Source of the DNA: Bacteroidota bacterium
GTDB lineage: Bacteria > Bacteroidota > Bacteroidia > Bacteroidales > B18-G4
Length of the DNA stretch: 5,510 nt
Direction of reading: 5' to 3'
Assembly: GCA_003648575.1 (NCBI GenBank)
Contig: QMPN01000207.1
Span: 1-5,510, forward strand
Both the position numbers and the translations under genes were made by a program. The notes beneath the pieces are model-generated. The model did not search any database. It was not told where the DNA came from and saw only the letters and a program-made list of their open reading frames with translations. Numbering within the stretch: position 1 is the stretch's first letter; every line of letters begins with the position of its first letter. Positions 4,673-5,510 of this stretch are shown in pieces.

Positions 4673-5510
4673 TGTCGAACGAATATTATAATAACCAACA
4701 CACTTTAAACAAGCATGAATTAGCCAAAGGTTCTGATGTTGAGAATAAATTAGATGGTGTTGAAGCAGGATTTGATAAACTACCCAGTCCTGATGATTTC
4801 GCTACAATTCTAACTCCATACGTTACCACTACAGCAACAGGTAATGAATATGCAGTTCCTTTAGATATTAGTGCTTATATTGATGGAATGACGGTTAATG
4901 TTAAATTAGATGCTCCTAATACTGGCCCAGTTACATTAAATGTAAATAATTTAGGCCCGGTATCATTACTTTTAGCAGATTTCGTAGTATTACAAGCAAA
5001 TGATTTAATAATAAATTCAATTTTAGAATGTCGCTATAACGGTACTGTATTTATAATGACCAGTGGTACTCCTGGAATTATTAGTAGAAGTGAAGCAGCC
5101 GCAGATACAGCAATAGCAGCCGCAGATACAGCAATAGCAGCCGCAGATACAGCAATAGCAGCCGTAGATACAGCAACAGCAGCCGCAGATACAGCAACAG
5201 CAGCCGCAACAGAATCACAACTAAGTTATTGGGATAGTAAAGCATCGGAAATGACGGCTGATAGCTATGCTGTTCAACCAGTTGGTGATAATGTCATCAT
5301 CTTTACATCTAATGATAATGGAACATTTACACAAACATTAGCAGAACCTCAACCTGTGTATTCAGCATTACATTGGGCCAGTAAAGCAAATAATACTGAT
5401 ACACAAGCAGGTAAAAATTTACTTATCAATGGTGATTTCTCTGTGTGGCAGAGGGGCTATTCTTTTTCAAATGCTACTCATTATATGGCCGATAGATGGA
5501 GTGTTTCGGG
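4672..5510 (+). CDS. Tail fibre / receptor-binding protein, N-terminal part (3' truncated)
   Basis: The frame opens at the ATG 4672-4674, overlapping the nozzle stop by one base (TAATG). GAGGA at 4656-4660 lies 11 nt upstream. It stays open for 279 codons to the window end. Residues 1-45 (MSNEYYNNQHTLNKHELAKGSDVENKLDGVEAGFDKLPSP) fit the virion-attachment end of a fibre. Residues about 56-133 (NEYAVPLDISAYIDGMTVNVKLDAPNTGPVTLNVNNLG ... CRYNGTVFIM) match a beta module common in phage tail fibres. Residues 142-176 are five heptads of AAADTAI type, a probable trimeric coiled-coil shaft. Residues 249-276 (NLLINGDFSVWQRG ... YMADRW) are the usual opening of a receptor-binding or beta-prism-like distal module. 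The sugar- or protein-binding tip lies outside the window, so enzymatic activity cannot be judged. Codons lean heavily to GCA, ACA and TTA, unlike the capsid gene. Confidence 0.88.
   Translation, partial: MSNEYYNNQHTLNKHELAKGSDVENKLDGVEAGFDKLPSPDDFATILTPYVTTTATGNEYAVPLDISAYIDGMTVNVKLDAPNTGPVTLNVNNLGPVSLLLADFVVLQANDLIINSILECRYNGTVFIMTSGTPGIISRSEAAADTAIAAADTAIAAADTAIAAVDTATAAADTATAAATESQLSYWDSKASEMTADSYAVQPVGDNVIIFTSNDNGTFTQTLAEPQPVYSALHWASKANNTDTQAGKNLLINGDFSVWQRGYSFSNATHYMADRWSVS
5095..5208 (+). repeat. 21-bp tandem repeat array in the tail fibre gene
   Basis: The first three copies (5095-5115, 5116-5136, 5137-5157) are identical and begin GCAGCCGCAGATACAGCA. Copy 4 (5158-5178) carries a GTA in place of GCA, and copies 4 and 5 (5179-5199) end in ACA instead of ATA. 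A partial sixth copy of 9 bp follows (5200-5208). The unit is seven codons, encoding AAADTAI or AAADTAT, so the array is a heptad repeat in register with a coiled coil. Identity at the DNA level, including third positions, indicates recent expansion rather than selection on protein alone. Confidence 0.95.

Noticed and set aside
5095..5208. The regular 21-bp repeats as a CRISPR array or iteron-type origin.
   Set aside because: There are no spacers between units, the unit is a whole number of codons, and the reading frame continues through it into tail fibre sequence. It is a coding heptad repeat.
1..5510. A new defence, toxin-antitoxin, retron or other accessory system hidden among the structural genes.
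   Set aside because: No catalytic motifs, reverse transcriptase or nuclease signatures, or convergent accessory genes were found on either strand. The small unknown genes fit a virion-assembly setting and nothing supports a more exotic claim.

Overview
The window is a stretch of the virion morphogenesis operon of a tailed double-stranded DNA phage or prophage. All genes lie on the plus strand, tightly packed and often overlapping. The order is: end of a probable scaffolding gene, HK97-fold major capsid protein, a 52-residue protein, a strong intrinsic terminator, two small acidic/charged proteins, a head-tail adaptor, a 620-residue nozzle-like tail protein, and the start of a tail fibre gene. 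Adaptor, then nozzle, then fibre, with no tail-tube, tape-measure or sheath genes, points to a short-tailed (podovirus-like) virion. The genes use Shine-Dalgarno sites (GGAG type) with ATG or GTG starts, so the host is bacterial. A gammaproteobacterial host would fit, but nothing here fixes it.

Layout: 1-326 is the 3' end of a gene open to the window edge. 339-1310 is the capsid gene, with an SD that overlaps the preceding stop codon. 1311-1397 holds a widely spaced inverted repeat and a weak extended -10 candidate. 1398-1556 is a 52-codon gene with its own good RBS. 1557-1657 holds a rho-independent terminator with a 14-bp perfect stem. 1658-4672 is a chain of four genes joined by ATGA overlaps or a 5-nt gap (72 aa, 88 aa, adaptor, nozzle). 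4672 to the window end is the N-terminal 279 codons of a tail fibre, starting in a TAATG overlap and carrying five near-identical 21-bp repeats. No intergenic gap exceeds about 100 bases.

How the genes work together: the scaffold candidate and the capsid protein build the procapsid. The adaptor would dock on the portal after packaging, the nozzle-like protein would close the tail, and the fibre would bind the host. The terminator between the capsid cluster and the adaptor cluster sits where phage T7 has its T-phi terminator (between genes 10 and 11). It probably lowers expression of the low-copy tail genes relative to capsid. I see no defence system, RNA gene, integrase, IS element or CRISPR array. 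The least explained parts are the three small proteins between capsid and adaptor and the structured leader before the first of them.
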